Positions 38,681 through 47,623 of a DNA stretch of 64,000 nucleotides are shown here, piece by piece; within the stretch, counting starts at the first letter, position 1, and each line of letters begins with the position of its first letter. Both the position numbers and the translations under genes were made by a program. This DNA is from Clostridiales bacterium (GTDB lineage Bacteria > Bacillota > Clostridia > Lachnospirales > Lachnospiraceae), in NCBI GenBank assembly GCA_020860715.1, contig JAJBTU010000006.1:1-64000 (forward strand), in the 5' to 3' direction. The notes beneath the pieces were generated by a model, which was not told the DNA's origin, made no database searches, and saw nothing but the letters and a program-made list of their open reading frames with translations.

Positions 38681-39631
38681 TCATCCGCATGGCTTCCGAA
38701 ACAGGGGCTTCCCATCACCATCCAGAATTTCCCGTACCTGCCCCGGACTCTGTCTTCCGGCAAGCACCACATAGCGTTCAAACATATGTTCCCGCTTCAT
38801 CCGGCCAAGCAGCGGCTTTCTCTCCAGTTGCTCCATGGATGAGCCATGTACTGTAGCAATCAGCCTGCAGCCGCAGGTAAAGACATTCTCTATGGCCAAA
38901 GCGTCTTCTCTGTTCCCCAGTTCGTCCGCAGCCAGCACCTGTGGCGACATGGATCGAAGAAGAAGCAGCATTCCTTCCGCTTTGCTGCATCCTTCCAGGA
39001 CATCCGTGCGCAGTCCGAGGTCGTTCTGCGGCACCCCAAGATACGATCCGGCCAGTTCCGACCGTTCATCCACTACGCCGACGGTGCGTCCCGCAAATGA
39101 CTCACCCCCATTGGACAGCTGCCGGATCACATCCCGCAGAAGGGTCGTTTTCCCTCCTCCCGGCGGGGACAGAATCAGCGTATGGCAGACTTCGTCCCCC
39201 TCAAACAGCCAGGGCATTACCTCATCCGCGCAGCCTTTCCGCTCATGTGCCAGCCGGATGTTCAGAAACGTAATATGCCGGATACTCCGAATGTGGTTCC
39301 CATCCGGTACAGCATGTCCGGCCAGTCCGACCCGATGACCTCCGGGTACCGTAAGAAATCCCTGCCGTACCTCCTCGTCAAACGCATACAGGGAAAATCC
39401 GGTTGCGTATTCCAGCGTCTCATTTACTTCCTCCGCCGAAATACGGTAGCCCTCCCGCGCCTGTCCGGACAGACGCCCGGGCGGGCAAAGCGCCAGTTCC
39501 TGCCCGTGATAGCGAAGCATGACAGGCAGGCCGACGCGCAACCGGATTTCCTGCAGCAAATCAGAATCAAGAGCGCATCTTTCTAACATCACGCGCACAG
39601 AAGGCGCAAGCAGCCGATACACAGACTCCAT
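38681..39631 (-). CDS. spoIIIAA: Stage III sporulation protein AA (ATPase)
   Basis: A 316-aa cytosolic ATPase of the secretion/traffic type that powers the SpoIIIA channel. Walker A is SPPGGGKTTLLRDVIRQ. The Walker B region is VLAADELGNREDALAIENV, and RTVGVVDERSELAGSYLG lies between them. The start MESVYRLLAPSVRVMLE at 39631 is preceded by AAGGAAAAACGG; an upstream TTG frame to 39766 would run into the promoter and is rejected. First gene of the operon spoIIIAA-AH. Confidence 0.97.
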   Translation of the reverse strand: MESVYRLLAPSVRVMLERCALDSDLLQEIRLRVGLPVMLRYHGQELALCPPGRLSGQAREGYRISAEEVNETLEYATGFSLYAFDEEVRQGFLTVPGGHRVGLAGHAVPDGNHIRSIRHITFLNIRLAHERKGCADEVMPWLFEGDEVCHTLILSPPGGGKTTLLRDVIRQLSNGGESFAGRTVGVVDERSELAGSYLGVPQNDLGLRTDVLEGCSKAEGMLLLLRSMSPQVLAADELGNREDALAIENVFTCGCRLIATVHGSSMEQLERKPLLGRMKREHMFERYVVLAGRQSPGQVREILDGDGKPLFRKPCG

Positions 39632-39662
39632 CCGTTTTTCCTTCGCAGAATGTCTTCTCTGT

Positions 39663-39691
39663 AATATATGGGACAGGTCTTTCGAATATGC
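39663..39691 (-). promoter_or_regulatory. Sigma-E promoter of the spoIIIA operon
   Basis: On the minus strand GCATATT (39685-39691), 14 nt, then CATATATT (39663-39670). This fits the sigma-E consensus KMATATT-N14-CATACANT at 14 of 15 positions. It means mother-cell expression during sporulation. Confidence 0.9.
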
Positions 39692-39704
39692 ATGAAAATC
39701 CGGC

Positions 39705-39733
39705 TTGCGTATGATAAAAATGCCATGTATAAT
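39705..39733 (+). promoter_or_regulatory. Promoter of the carbamate kinase gene
   Basis: TTGCGT (39705-39710) and a perfect TATAAT (39728-39733) are 17 nt apart, pointing away from and partly beside the spoIIIA sigma-E promoter. Confidence 0.8.
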
Positions 39734-39819
39734 ACGTACTGTGGAATTTGTTTTATATGAAATCAAACAGGAAGTGTTTTTACGGATTACATCTTTTAAT
39801 AAGAAAGGGCGAATGAATT

Positions 39820-40746
39820 ATGAAAAAAAGAGTTGTCGTAGCACTCGGGCACAAGGCCCTCGGCACTACTTTTCCGGAGCAGCGGGATGCAGTCCAGCAT
39901 ACAGCGAAGATTCTGGCTGATCTTGTGGAGGAAGGCGCCCAGCTGATCATAACGCACAGCAACGCGCCCCAGCTCGGTATGATCCACACCGCGATCAATG
40001 AATACGCAAAGACGCACGAGACCTACAGTGCTCCTGTCGCGCTCTGCTCTGCGATGAGTCAGGGCTACATCGGCTATGATATTCAGAATACGCTGCGTTC
40101 CGAACTTCTGTCCCGCGGTATTTACCGTACCGTTGCCACTGTACTTACGCAGGTGACTGTAGATCCATACGATGAAGCATTTTATCATCCAATCAAAGTG
40201 ATCGGTCGTTATCTGAACGCGGAGGAAGCCGCCGAGGAGGAAAAGAAGGGCAATTACGTTGTAGAAGAACCCGGAAAAGGATTCCGCCGGATCGTAGCTG
40301 CCCCAAAACCGCTTGATATCGTAGAGATAGACGCGATCAATACGCTTGTAAGTGCCGGGCATATTGTAGTTGCCGGCGGAGGCGGCGGCATTCCTGTTCT
40401 GAAACAGCGAAGCCAGCTGAAAGGTGCGAGCGCTGTCATAGAAAAAGATGCCGTCAGCGGGCGTCTTGCGGATCTGGTCGACGCCGATATGCTCCTGATT
40501 CTTACCAATGAGGAATTCGTTTATCTGGGATACGGTTCTGACAACCCGCAGCCGATCCGCGAAATGAATGTCCGGGAGGCGCTGCAGCACATCCGGAACG
40601 ATGAATTTGGCAAAGACAAAATGCTCCCGAAAGTAGAAGCATCTGTCCATTTTGTTTCTCAGAAGGAAGGCCGCTGCGCAGTCATTACAGCACTTGACAA
40701 AGCACTTGACGCTTACCTTGGAAAGACCGGTACTGTCATCGCCTAA
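39820..40746 (+). CDS. arcC: Carbamate kinase
   Basis: Reversible transfer of phosphate between carbamoyl phosphate and ADP, giving ATP in fermentative arginine, agmatine or purine breakdown. It is 308 aa, family length. The amino acid kinase fold starts VVVALGHKALGTTFPEQ; most members have GGNAL at this place, so GHKAL is a variant. VVAGGGGGIPV and THSNAPQLGMIHTA are conserved. It stands alone, so the pathway it serves cannot be read from context. Confidence 0.92.
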   Translation: MKKRVVVALGHKALGTTFPEQRDAVQHTAKILADLVEEGAQLIITHSNAPQLGMIHTAINEYAKTHETYSAPVALCSAMSQGYIGYDIQNTLRSELLSRGIYRTVATVLTQVTVDPYDEAFYHPIKVIGRYLNAEEAAEEEKKGNYVVEEPGKGFRRIVAAPKPLDIVEIDAINTLVSAGHIVVAGGGGGIPVLKQRSQLKGASAVIEKDAVSGRLADLVDADMLLILTNEEFVYLGYGSDNPQPIREMNVREALQHIRNDEFGKDKMLPKVEASVHFVSQKEGRCAVITALDKALDAYLGKTGTVIA

Positions 40747-40802
40747 ACGCAGAGCCCTTACCTTATAAAGATAAGATGACAGTCGGTTCCTGTCACAGCC
40801 AA

Positions 40803-40848
40803 AAAGAAAGCCATGATTGTCCCGGATTCGGCAATCATGGCTTTCTTT
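40803..40848. terminator. Bidirectional terminator after carbamate kinase
   Basis: A perfect 17-bp stem (40803-40819 with 40832-40848) flanked by A-rich and T-rich ends. It terminates the plus-strand arcC transcript and overlaps the stop of the convergent dUTPase-like gene. Confidence 0.9.
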
Positions 40849-41284
40849 AATTTTTCCCGGTGCTGCCGATACCGCCCCGATCAGGGGCTTCCAGCGCTTC
40901 AACGGTTTCAAAAATAAGTTCCGGCTGGTGTTCCACAATACGGAACTGACAAATGCGGTCATTGACATGAATCTCCGTGTCGCGCACCGCGTAGGCCGGC
41001 ATATACCACCAGTCGTCCGGGCCGGCATATGTCTCGTCAATCACGCCCATGTGATTCGTCTGAATGATACCGTAATTTTTAAATGTAGAACTTCTTGGAA
41101 CAATATGCGCCTCATAGCCGGCAGGCAACTGCATCGCCACTCCAAGCGGAATCAGACGAAACTCGCCCTTTTTCATCACAATCTCCGCGGCAGCACGCAG
41201 GTCGATCCAGTCTGATTTGCCGCCGATGTATTCCAGCCGTCTGATCTCATCATTTAAATATTGTATATGTATTGTTTTTTTCAT
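40847..41284 (-). CDS. dUTP diphosphatase-like protein
   Basis: A 145-aa protein of the trimeric dUTPase fold. The motifs are partly changed: DLRAAAEIVMKKGE (motif 1 region), VPRSSTFKNYGI (motif 2), GVIDETYAGPDDWWYMPAYA (motif 3, with an insertion after the usual Asp), VNDRICQFRI (motif 4) and GGIGSTG (motif 5, complete). Hydrolysis of dUTP to dUMP, or a related nucleotide such as dCTP, is likely in the cytosol. The ATG at 41284 with GAGGAG is chosen over 41326, which would overlap the debranching enzyme stop. Confidence 0.85.
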   Translation of the reverse strand: MKKTIHIQYLNDEIRRLEYIGGKSDWIDLRAAAEIVMKKGEFRLIPLGVAMQLPAGYEAHIVPRSSTFKNYGIIQTNHMGVIDETYAGPDDWWYMPAYAVRDTEIHVNDRICQFRIVEHQPELIFETVEALEAPDRGGIGSTGKN

Positions 41285-41325
41285 AAAATCTCCTCTGAAT
41301 TTTCCGGTCTCAGTCATTTGGAACA

Positions 41326-43452
41326 TCAGTACGGGCGGCCGGCAAACACCGCCACAGAGCGCGGCGCCATAACAAACATTCCGCTGATGCGGTGTTCCTC
41401 GTATTCACCGTAGTAATATCTTCCGGACTCGTCTCCCGCAGTATTTACACTTAAGTACCACGCGCCGCCGTGCGGGATCTGCGGAAGGCCGATCTTTATC
41501 TCTTCCCAATAAGAATTTACCGCAATGTAGACCAGATCGTCGCGTCCCTTTTCCCGGTCATATCCGGCAAAACTGACGCCAATCATGCGGGCATTCGGCG
41601 GCAGCTCCGTGATCTCCGGATTCACATCATGCATACGCAGCGCCGGCATCCCGCAGACCGCGTCCGGCAGGCGCTTCTGTATGATCCTGTGGCGTTTCCG
41701 GTAATGGATCATAAATTTGAAAAAGTCAAAAATATCCTTATTTTTTTCAATATAACTCCAGTCCAGCCAGGAGATTTCATTGTCCTGGCAGTAGCCGTTG
41801 TTATTTCCAAACTGTGTGTTGCCGAACTCATCTCCGGCATAGAACATCGGCGTACCCCGGCTGCACATCAGCACCGTACAGGCGTTGCGGATCATCTTGC
41901 GGCGCAGGCGGTTCACCTCCGGGTCATCGGTTTCGCCCTCCGCTCCGCAGTTCCAGCTGCGGTTGTCATTCGCGCCGTCCGTATTGTTCCAGCCGTTCGC
42001 CTCATTATGCTTTTCATTGTAAGAATAAAGGTCATACAGTGTAAATCCGTCATGACAGGTCAGAAAATTAATGCAGGAATTGTATCCGACATAATTACCG
42101 TCTCCGTCTCCGTCCGCTCCTCCATAGAGATCGCCGGATCCCGCAAGGGACCAGGCTGCGGTCCCGGATACCCAGTTGTCTCCCTTTAAGTAGGAACGCA
42201 TCACATCACGGTAACGACCGTTCCATTCCGCCCACCGGCGGCTTGCCGGAAACTTTCCGACCTGATACATGCCGCCCGCATCCCAGGCCTCCGCGATCAG
42301 CTTCACATTGCTCAAAACCGGGTCATAGGCCAGGGAGCGTAAAAGCGGCGGGTTATTCAAAGGCGTGCCGTCTTCATGGCGTCCTAATATACTGGCCAGA
42401 TCGAAGCGAAACCCGTCCACCCGGTAATAGATGGTCCAGTAACGCAGGCAGTCCACAATCATCTGCTGAACGATCGGGTGATTGCAGTTCAGTGTATTGC
42501 CGCAGCCGCTGAAATTGTAGTAATTGCCGTCCGGCGTGAGCATATAGTAAACGCGGTTGTCAAACCCTTTGAAGCTGAACGTTGGTCCAAGTTCATTGCC
42601 TTCTGCCGTGTGGTTAAATACCACGTCCAGGATGACTTCAATATCATTTTTATGCAGTTCACGAATCAGGTTCTTCAGCTCGCCGCTGACTCTGTGCGTC
42701 GCCGCGTTTGCCGCATAGCTGGAATTCGGCGAATAAAAACAGACCGGATTGTATCCCCAGTAGTCCAGAAGCATACGTCCGTCTACCTCACGCATGTCCC
42801 GTGTCTCATCAAACTCAAAGATCGGCATCAATTCCACTGCATTGATTCCCAGTTCTTTTAAATACGGAATCTTTTCCCGCAGGCCGTCAAATGTTCCCGG
42901 ATGCTTTACACCGGAAGACGGATGCTGTGTAAAGCCGCGCACATGAAGTTCATAAATAATCAGGTCGCTCAGTTCTTTCTTAGACTGCGGCATTGCACCC
43001 CAGTCAAACGAATCTTTCATCACACGGGCATGATAGCCATCGTTCTTCTTCATACCCCAGTGCCGCTGTCCGGCCACATCACGTGCGTACGGATCCAGCA
43101 GCACGGCGCTGCGGTCAAAAATAAGGCCCTTTTCCGGATCATAGGGGCCGTCCACCCTGTACGCATACTCAAATTTATCGATGTCCAGCCCAAAGACAAT
43201 CATTGCGTAGACGTCGCCGATCTTATACTCCTGCGGGAACGGAATCACCGCATACGGTTCTTCCTCGCCATTGTAATACAGCAAAAGTTCACAGGATGTT
43301 CCTTCTTTGGTGTGCACTGTAAAATTCACGCCGGAGTCAAGCGCCATTGCGCCGTTCATATCAAAATAGCCAGGTCTTACCTGAAACCCGTTGATCTCAC
43401 GCATGGGGCGGATCGACAGAGGATAGTCAATTTTAAAATTCAGTTGATTCAT
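41326..43452 (-). CDS. glgX: Glycogen debranching enzyme (GlgX-type, GH13)
   Basis: Hydrolyses alpha-1,6 branch points of glycogen or similar glucans in the cytosol. It is 708 aa, with an N-terminal CBM48-like domain (about 30-150) and a GH13 barrel. By motif, the nucleophile is Asp351 in GFRFDLASILGR, the acid Glu388 in LIAEAWDAGG, and the third acid Asp468 in FLTCHDGFTLYDL. The open frame extends to 43626, but that part overlaps the SASP gene; MNQLNFKIDYPL behind AGGAGAG is the real start. It follows the SASP gene by about 55 nt. Confidence 0.93.
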   Translation of the reverse strand: MNQLNFKIDYPLSIRPMREINGFQVRPGYFDMNGAMALDSGVNFTVHTKEGTSCELLLYYNGEEEPYAVIPFPQEYKIGDVYAMIVFGLDIDKFEYAYRVDGPYDPEKGLIFDRSAVLLDPYARDVAGQRHWGMKKNDGYHARVMKDSFDWGAMPQSKKELSDLIIYELHVRGFTQHPSSGVKHPGTFDGLREKIPYLKELGINAVELMPIFEFDETRDMREVDGRMLLDYWGYNPVCFYSPNSSYAANAATHRVSGELKNLIRELHKNDIEVILDVVFNHTAEGNELGPTFSFKGFDNRVYYMLTPDGNYYNFSGCGNTLNCNHPIVQQMIVDCLRYWTIYYRVDGFRFDLASILGRHEDGTPLNNPPLLRSLAYDPVLSNVKLIAEAWDAGGMYQVGKFPASRRWAEWNGRYRDVMRSYLKGDNWVSGTAAWSLAGSGDLYGGADGDGDGNYVGYNSCINFLTCHDGFTLYDLYSYNEKHNEANGWNNTDGANDNRSWNCGAEGETDDPEVNRLRRKMIRNACTVLMCSRGTPMFYAGDEFGNTQFGNNNGYCQDNEISWLDWSYIEKNKDIFDFFKFMIHYRKRHRIIQKRLPDAVCGMPALRMHDVNPEITELPPNARMIGVSFAGYDREKGRDDLVYIAVNSYWEEIKIGLPQIPHGGAWYLSVNTAGDESGRYYYGEYEEHRISGMFVMAPRSVAVFAGRPY

Positions 43453-43508
43453 ATAGTTCGTCTCTCCTGTATTGCTGCTGTAAACTCTAGCAGATTTGCC
43501 TCTAAAAG

Positions 43509-43730
43509 TCAAACGGTTCCGGAAGGGCCGGAGACGGCAGTATTCTGATTTTCTGCCATGTACCGTTTCTTCTTTGTCATAAGACCGCCGATGCGGCCAG
43601 TCTCTTTCGCGGACAGGGACTTCCATCCCAGCGTTTTTACCTTCTCCAGAAGCCCCAGTTCTTCCGCAATCTCATATTTCAGCTTATCGTCCGGGCTGAG
43701 TTCGCTCCAATTGATTTTCTTTTCAGACAT
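43509..43730 (-). CDS. Small acid-soluble spore protein, alpha/beta type
   Basis: A 73-aa DNA-binding spore protein. The germination-protease site region reads KYEIAEELGLLEKV, and the second conserved block reads SAKETGRIGGLMTKKKR. Alpha/beta SASPs coat forespore DNA and are made under sigma-G. It lies between trpA and glgX, on the same strand. Its ribosome binding site is inside a 13-bp hairpin. The N-terminus (MSEKKINWSELSPDDKLKYE) resembles the shorter clostridial members. Confidence 0.9.
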   Translation of the reverse strand: MSEKKINWSELSPDDKLKYEIAEELGLLEKVKTLGWKSLSAKETGRIGGLMTKKKRYMAENQNTAVSGPSGTV

Positions 43731-43733
43731 AAA

Positions 43734-43767
43734 CAGGTCATACTCCTTTCATCTGGAGTATGACCTG
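43734..43767 (-). promoter_or_regulatory. Hairpin that covers the SASP ribosome binding site
   Basis: A perfect 13-bp stem (43755-43767 with 43734-43746), with an 8-nt loop. On the minus strand the 3' arm holds GGAG, the only good ribosome binding sequence before the SASP start codon. After the stem only TTT follows, so it is a poor terminator. A transcript arriving from trpA would fold it and hide the site. Confidence 0.75.
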
Positions 43768-43784
43768 CCAGCGGTAAATTATTC
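43756..43784 (-). promoter_or_regulatory. Probable sigma-G promoter of the SASP gene
   Basis: On the minus strand GAATA (43780-43784), 17 nt, then CATACTC (43756-43762). The consensus is GHATR-N17/18-CATWHTA; only the last base differs. The -10 lies in the 5' arm of the hairpin, so transcription would start in the loop and the mRNA would lack that arm. Confidence 0.65.
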
Positions 43785-43794
43785 ACCTGTTTCT

Positions 43795-44652
43795 TTATAA
43801 ATCCCGGATTGCGTCCTTCATGCTCTTTACGTACTCCGCGACCTTCGGCACACAGTCCGCGCCGTATTCTTTACAGATTTTTACGATCGCGGATCCAACA
43901 ATGACGCCGTCCGCGTTCTTCGCCATCTTTGCGGCCTGTTCCGGCGTGGAAATACCAAACCCGATCGCGCAGGGAATGTCAGAAGCAGAGCGCACCAGAC
44001 GCACCATTTCTCCAATATCCGTCGTGATCTCACTGCGGACGCCGGTCACGCCAAGTGAAGAAACACAATAGATAAAGCCCTCCGCTGCCGCCGCAATCTC
44101 AGTAATGCGCGCGTGGTTGGAAACGGCACCCGCTGTGTCCGCAGCATCTGCCTGCCTGCCGCTCCCATCATAATTCGCCAAGCGAAGGGGGGCAGCTGAA
44201 GTCGGCGCGATCAGAGAGATCAAAGCCAGTCCGTTTTTGCGGCATGCACCCGCAAATTCTTCTTTTTCCTCAAATGGGACGTCGGGAAGAATGATGCCGT
44301 CCATCCCAATCTCCGCCGCAGTCTTTGTAAAACGCTCGATGCCGTAGGAAAAAACCACGTTCGCGTAGGTCATAAACACCATCGGGATCTGTGTGTTTGC
44401 GCGGATTTTTTTTACCATATCAAAAATCTTGTCCGTCGTCACGCCGCCCGAAAGAGCGCGGTCGTTGGCCTCCTGAATGACCGGTCCTTCTGCGGTCGGG
44501 TCGGAAAACGGAATGCCAAGCTCAATCAGATCTGCTCCGGCCTGCTCCATCGCATAGACCAGCTGCTCCGTCGTCTCCAGCGACGGGTCACCGCAGGTTA
44601 TAAAAGGAATAAACGCTTTTCCATGCGCGAACGCATCCTGTATCTTACTCAT
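43795..44652 (-). CDS. trpA: Tryptophan synthase alpha chain
   Basis: Releases indole from indole-3-glycerol phosphate; indole passes to TrpB. It is 285 aa with a TIM barrel. Catalytic Glu is in [21 protein letters not shown], the Asp in [15 protein letters not shown], and the phosphate-binding loops are [10 protein letters not shown] and VIVGSAIV. An unusual insert of about 25 residues ([18 protein letters not shown]) lies after the LIAPTS loop. The ATG at 44652 follows GGGGAGG and overlaps the trpB end by 8 nt. Last biosynthetic gene of the operon. Confidence 0.97.
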   Translation of the reverse strand: MSKIQDAFAHGKAFIPFITCGDPSLETTEQLVYAMEQAGADLIELGIPFSDPTAEGPVIQEANDRALSGGVTTDKIFDMVKKIRANTQIPMVFMTYANVVFSYGIERFTKTAAEIGMDGIILPDVPFEEKEEFAGACRKNGLALISLIAPTSAAPLRLANYDGSGRQADAADTAGAVSNHARITEIAAAAEGFIYCVSSLGVTGVRSEITTDIGEMVRLVRSASDIPCAIGFGISTPEQAAKMAKNADGVIVGSAIVKICKEYGADCVPKVAEYVKSMKDAIRDL

Positions 44653-45826
44653 AAATATCCTCCCCTCTGTAACGCGCAATCGCCGCGCAGTCCTTGTCGC
44701 CGCGGCCGGAAATCGTGATGACAATGATCTGATCCTTATCCATGGCCGGAGCCAGCTTTCTCGCGTAAGCCACCGCGTGGGCACTCTCGATGGCCGGGAT
44801 AATGCCTTCCAGACGGGACAGATATTCGAACGCGTCAACCGCCTCATCATCCGTAATTGCCACATATTCCGCGCGTCCCCTGTCGTAAAGGTCCGCGTGC
44901 TCCGGTCCGATGCCCGGATAATCCAGTCCGGCGGAAATGGAATACACCGGCGCGATCTGACCGTATTCGTCCTGACAGAAGTAAGACTTCATGCCGTGGA
45001 AAATACCGAGTTTTCCGGTGGCAATCGTCGCCGCGGTCTCAGCCGTATTGACGCCCCTTCCGGCAGCCTCACAGCCGATCAGGCGGACGCTTTCGTCCTC
45101 AATAAAATGATAAAAAGTTCCGATCGCGTTTGAACCGCCGCCGACACAGGCGAGCACAGCATCCGGAAGGCGTCCTTCCTTTTCCATCAGCTGCTGTTTG
45201 ATCTCTTTGGAAATCACGCTCTGGAAATCACGCACAATCGTCGGGAACGGGTGCGGCCCCATGACAGAGCCAAGGCAGTAATGCGTATCGTCAATCCGTC
45301 TGGTCCACTCACGCATTGCCTCAGAGACTGCGTCCTTCAGCGTCGCCGTTCCGGTCGTCACCGGATGCACCTGCGCGCCCAGCAGCTTCATACGATAGAC
45401 GTTGAGCGCCTGACGTTTCGTATCTTCCTCGCCCATATAGACCTCACACTCCATGTCAAGGAGCGCCGCCGCCGTCGCCGTCGCCACGCCGTGCTGTCCG
45501 GCGCCGGTCTCCGCGATCAGACGGGTCTTTCCCATCTTTTTCGCCAGAAGCGCCTGCCCGAGTACATTATTGATCTTATGTGCGCCGGTATGATTCAAGT
45601 CCTCGCGTTTCAGATAAATTTTTGCGCCGCCGAGATCCTTTGTCATACGCTCCGCGTAATACAGGCGCGACGGCCTGCCCGCATAGTTATTCAACAGATC
45701 GGTGAGTTCCCGGTTAAACTCCGGATCGTCTTTGTAATGATTGTAAGCCTCTTCCAGTTCGATCACGGCATTCATCAGCGTCTCCGGGATGTACTGACCG
45801 CCGTGTATTCCAAATCTTCCTTTCAT
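44645..45826 (-). CDS. trpB: Tryptophan synthase beta chain
   Basis: PLP-dependent condensation of indole with serine. It is 393 aa. The PLP lysine lies in [17 protein letters not shown], and the phosphate-binding loop is [10 protein letters not shown]. The start [18 protein letters not shown] is taken at 45826, behind AAAGGA; a TTG at 45847 has no site. Its stop overlaps trpA, pointing to coupled translation of the two subunits. Confidence 0.98.
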   Translation of the reverse strand: MKGRFGIHGGQYIPETLMNAVIELEEAYNHYKDDPEFNRELTDLLNNYAGRPSRLYYAERMTKDLGGAKIYLKREDLNHTGAHKINNVLGQALLAKKMGKTRLIAETGAGQHGVATATAAALLDMECEVYMGEEDTKRQALNVYRMKLLGAQVHPVTTGTATLKDAVSEAMREWTRRIDDTHYCLGSVMGPHPFPTIVRDFQSVISKEIKQQLMEKEGRLPDAVLACVGGGSNAIGTFYHFIEDESVRLIGCEAAGRGVNTAETAATIATGKLGIFHGMKSYFCQDEYGQIAPVYSISAGLDYPGIGPEHADLYDRGRAEYVAITDDEAVDAFEYLSRLEGIIPAIESAHAVAYARKLAPAMDKDQIIVITISGRGDKDCAAIARYRGEDIYE

Positions 45827-45896
45827 GTTTCTTTCCTTTCCCGTCAAGTTTCGGATATTACCATGTTTCTCTTTATTCCATTCGCCGCTGTTATCG

Positions 45897-46601
45897 TCAG
45901 CCTTTCCACTCTCTCACCTTCGCTACCGCCTGCAGCATTTTTTTCCGATCCTTCTTTCCGTCCGTCTCTACACTGCTGCTCATATCGACGCCCCAGGGAT
46001 GCAGACGGTCAAGAGCTTCCGTAATATTATCCGGACCAATTCCGCCCGCCAGCAGAAACGGCCGATGGATCAGATCCGTCAGCGTCCACTCAAAGGTTTT
46101 CCCCGTTCCGCCGCCTCCGTTATCAAGAAGAACCATATCGGCGGAACTTCTGTTTACCATGTCCGCCCACGCGTTAAGAGCATCGGGATTCCCGTTTTCT
46201 TCTGCTGCATCCGCGGAACACGCAGCAATACCGCCATCGCAGACGCGTCCCGTCAAAACCGGTGCGCGGAATGCCTTGAATATCGTAAATGTTCCATAGC
46301 TGCGAAGTTTCTGAATATAATCCTCGTCCTCACTGCCGTGCAGCTGTGCCACGCGAATCGTGCCATCGTTCAGCAGCCGCGCAACCGTTTCTGCCTGCTC
46401 ATTGCGGAATACGCCGACCGGAATGATATCCGGCGACAGCTTTTCCCGCAGGACGCGCACCTGATCCGGCGACGTGTTGCGAATACTCTTTGGCACATTG
46501 ATGATAAATCCGCAGTAATCCGGCTTCGCCTCGTTGACATAGTCAATATCCACCGGCCGTGACAGGCCGCAGAGTTTGATTTTTACTGAATTGTTTGCCA
46601 T
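45897..46601 (-). CDS. trpF: Phosphoribosylanthranilate isomerase
   Basis: Amadori rearrangement to CdRP in tryptophan synthesis. It is 234 aa. The N-terminal catalytic Cys is in [13 protein letters not shown], and the closing loops are [12 protein letters not shown] and [11 protein letters not shown] stretch of about 25 extra residues ([24 protein letters not shown]) makes it longer than the usual 200-210 aa. It lies between trpC and trpB as in other Clostridia. Confidence 0.96.
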   Translation of the reverse strand: MANNSVKIKLCGLSRPVDIDYVNEAKPDYCGFIINVPKSIRNTSPDQVRVLREKLSPDIIPVGVFRNEQAETVARLLNDGTIRVAQLHGSEDEDYIQKLRSYGTFTIFKAFRAPVLTGRVCDGGIAACSADAAEENGNPDALNAWADMVNRSSADMVLLDNGGGGTGKTFEWTLTDLIHRPFLLAGGIGPDNITEALDRLHPWGVDMSSSVETDGKKDRKKMLQAVAKVREWKG

Positions 46602-46659
46602 TCGTCTCGTCCTCCGAATGATTCCTTCTGATTTTCGCTTATATAGCTGTCCCGCTGCT

Positions 46660-47505
46660 TTACAGCCTGCTCCGAAGCTGTTTCAGCATTGCCGCCTTGT
46701 CCGGCGCGCGCATCAGAGTCTCGCCGATGAGCACAGCGTTTGTCCCGTTTTCGACCAGCCTGCGGATGTCGTCCGCATTCCGGACGCCGCTCTCCGAGAC
46801 AAAAATCGTCTCCGGCGGTACCATGCACCGGTATCTCGCGCTCGTGCCCAGATCCACCTGAAAGGTCTTCAGATCGCGGTTGTTCACACCGAGGATTTTT
46901 GCGTCCGCCCGCATCGCACGCGTGACCTCTTCCTCCGTATGGGCTTCAACTAAAGCAGAAAGCCCCAGTTCCTGCGCAAGCTGTCCGTAAACCTTCAGCT
47001 GCGCATCGTCCAGGATCGAACAGATAAGAAGCACAGCACCCGCGCCGAAGGCCCTCGCCTGATAGATCATATACTCGTCCACCGTAAAATCCTTGCGCAG
47101 TACCGGTATCTGCACATGCTGTACAATCTCGCGCAGATATGCGTCCTGTCCGAGAAAATAATGCGGCTCCGTCAGACAGGAAATCGCCGCCGCCCCCGCC
47201 TTTTCATATTCCATCGCGATCTGCAGATATGGAAAATCCGGCGCGATCAGCCCCTTGGAAGGGGAAGCCTTTTTCACCTCGCAGATAAACGCAATCTGAG
47301 AAGCGCTGCCGGATTGTTCGTTGCCGGCAGGCCGCAGCGCCTTTTCAAAAGCAAATGCCTCCTGTGCCGGGCCGCCGTCGGCAAATGCCGTTCCCCTTCG
47401 ATGCGCTTCTTCAGCCTGCGCACGTATTTCATCCAGAGGAACTGATTTCTGTTCTTCCGCAATCCGCTCCCTTGTACGTCCGGCTATTTCATCTAAAATA
47501 TTCAT
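46660..47505 (-). CDS. trpC: Indole-3-glycerol phosphate synthase
   Basis: Closes the indole ring from CdRP. It is 281 aa with a TIM barrel. FICEVKKASPSKGLI has the catalytic Lys, PVLRKDFTVDEYMI the second, and VSESGVRNADDI the phosphate loop. The start ATG at 47505 follows GAGGAGA; the frame to 47532 lacks a site. Confidence 0.97.
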   Translation of the reverse strand: MNILDEIAGRTRERIAEEQKSVPLDEIRAQAEEAHRRGTAFADGGPAQEAFAFEKALRPAGNEQSGSASQIAFICEVKKASPSKGLIAPDFPYLQIAMEYEKAGAAAISCLTEPHYFLGQDAYLREIVQHVQIPVLRKDFTVDEYMIYQARAFGAGAVLLICSILDDAQLKVYGQLAQELGLSALVEAHTEEEVTRAMRADAKILGVNNRDLKTFQVDLGTSARYRCMVPPETIFVSESGVRNADDIRRLVENGTNAVLIGETLMRAPDKAAMLKQLRSRL

Positions 47506-47623
47506 ATCCGTTGTCTCCTCATCATCAACCATGTTTCATCGTCTTTGATGAAATTCGTATGATATCCGGCTCCCTTTGGCCTGCAGCCAGATGACCGGCA
47601 CAAGGAAACCTGCAGCAAAATTT

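Noticed and set aside
39796-41040. A 414-aa open frame on the minus strand
   Set aside because: It is antisense to carbamate kinase, which has clear motifs, and crosses the strong terminator at 40803-40848.
43453-43626. N-terminal extension of the debranching enzyme
   Set aside because: The extra 58 residues overlap the SASP gene in another frame and lack a ribosome binding site; the ATG at 43452 gives the known family start.
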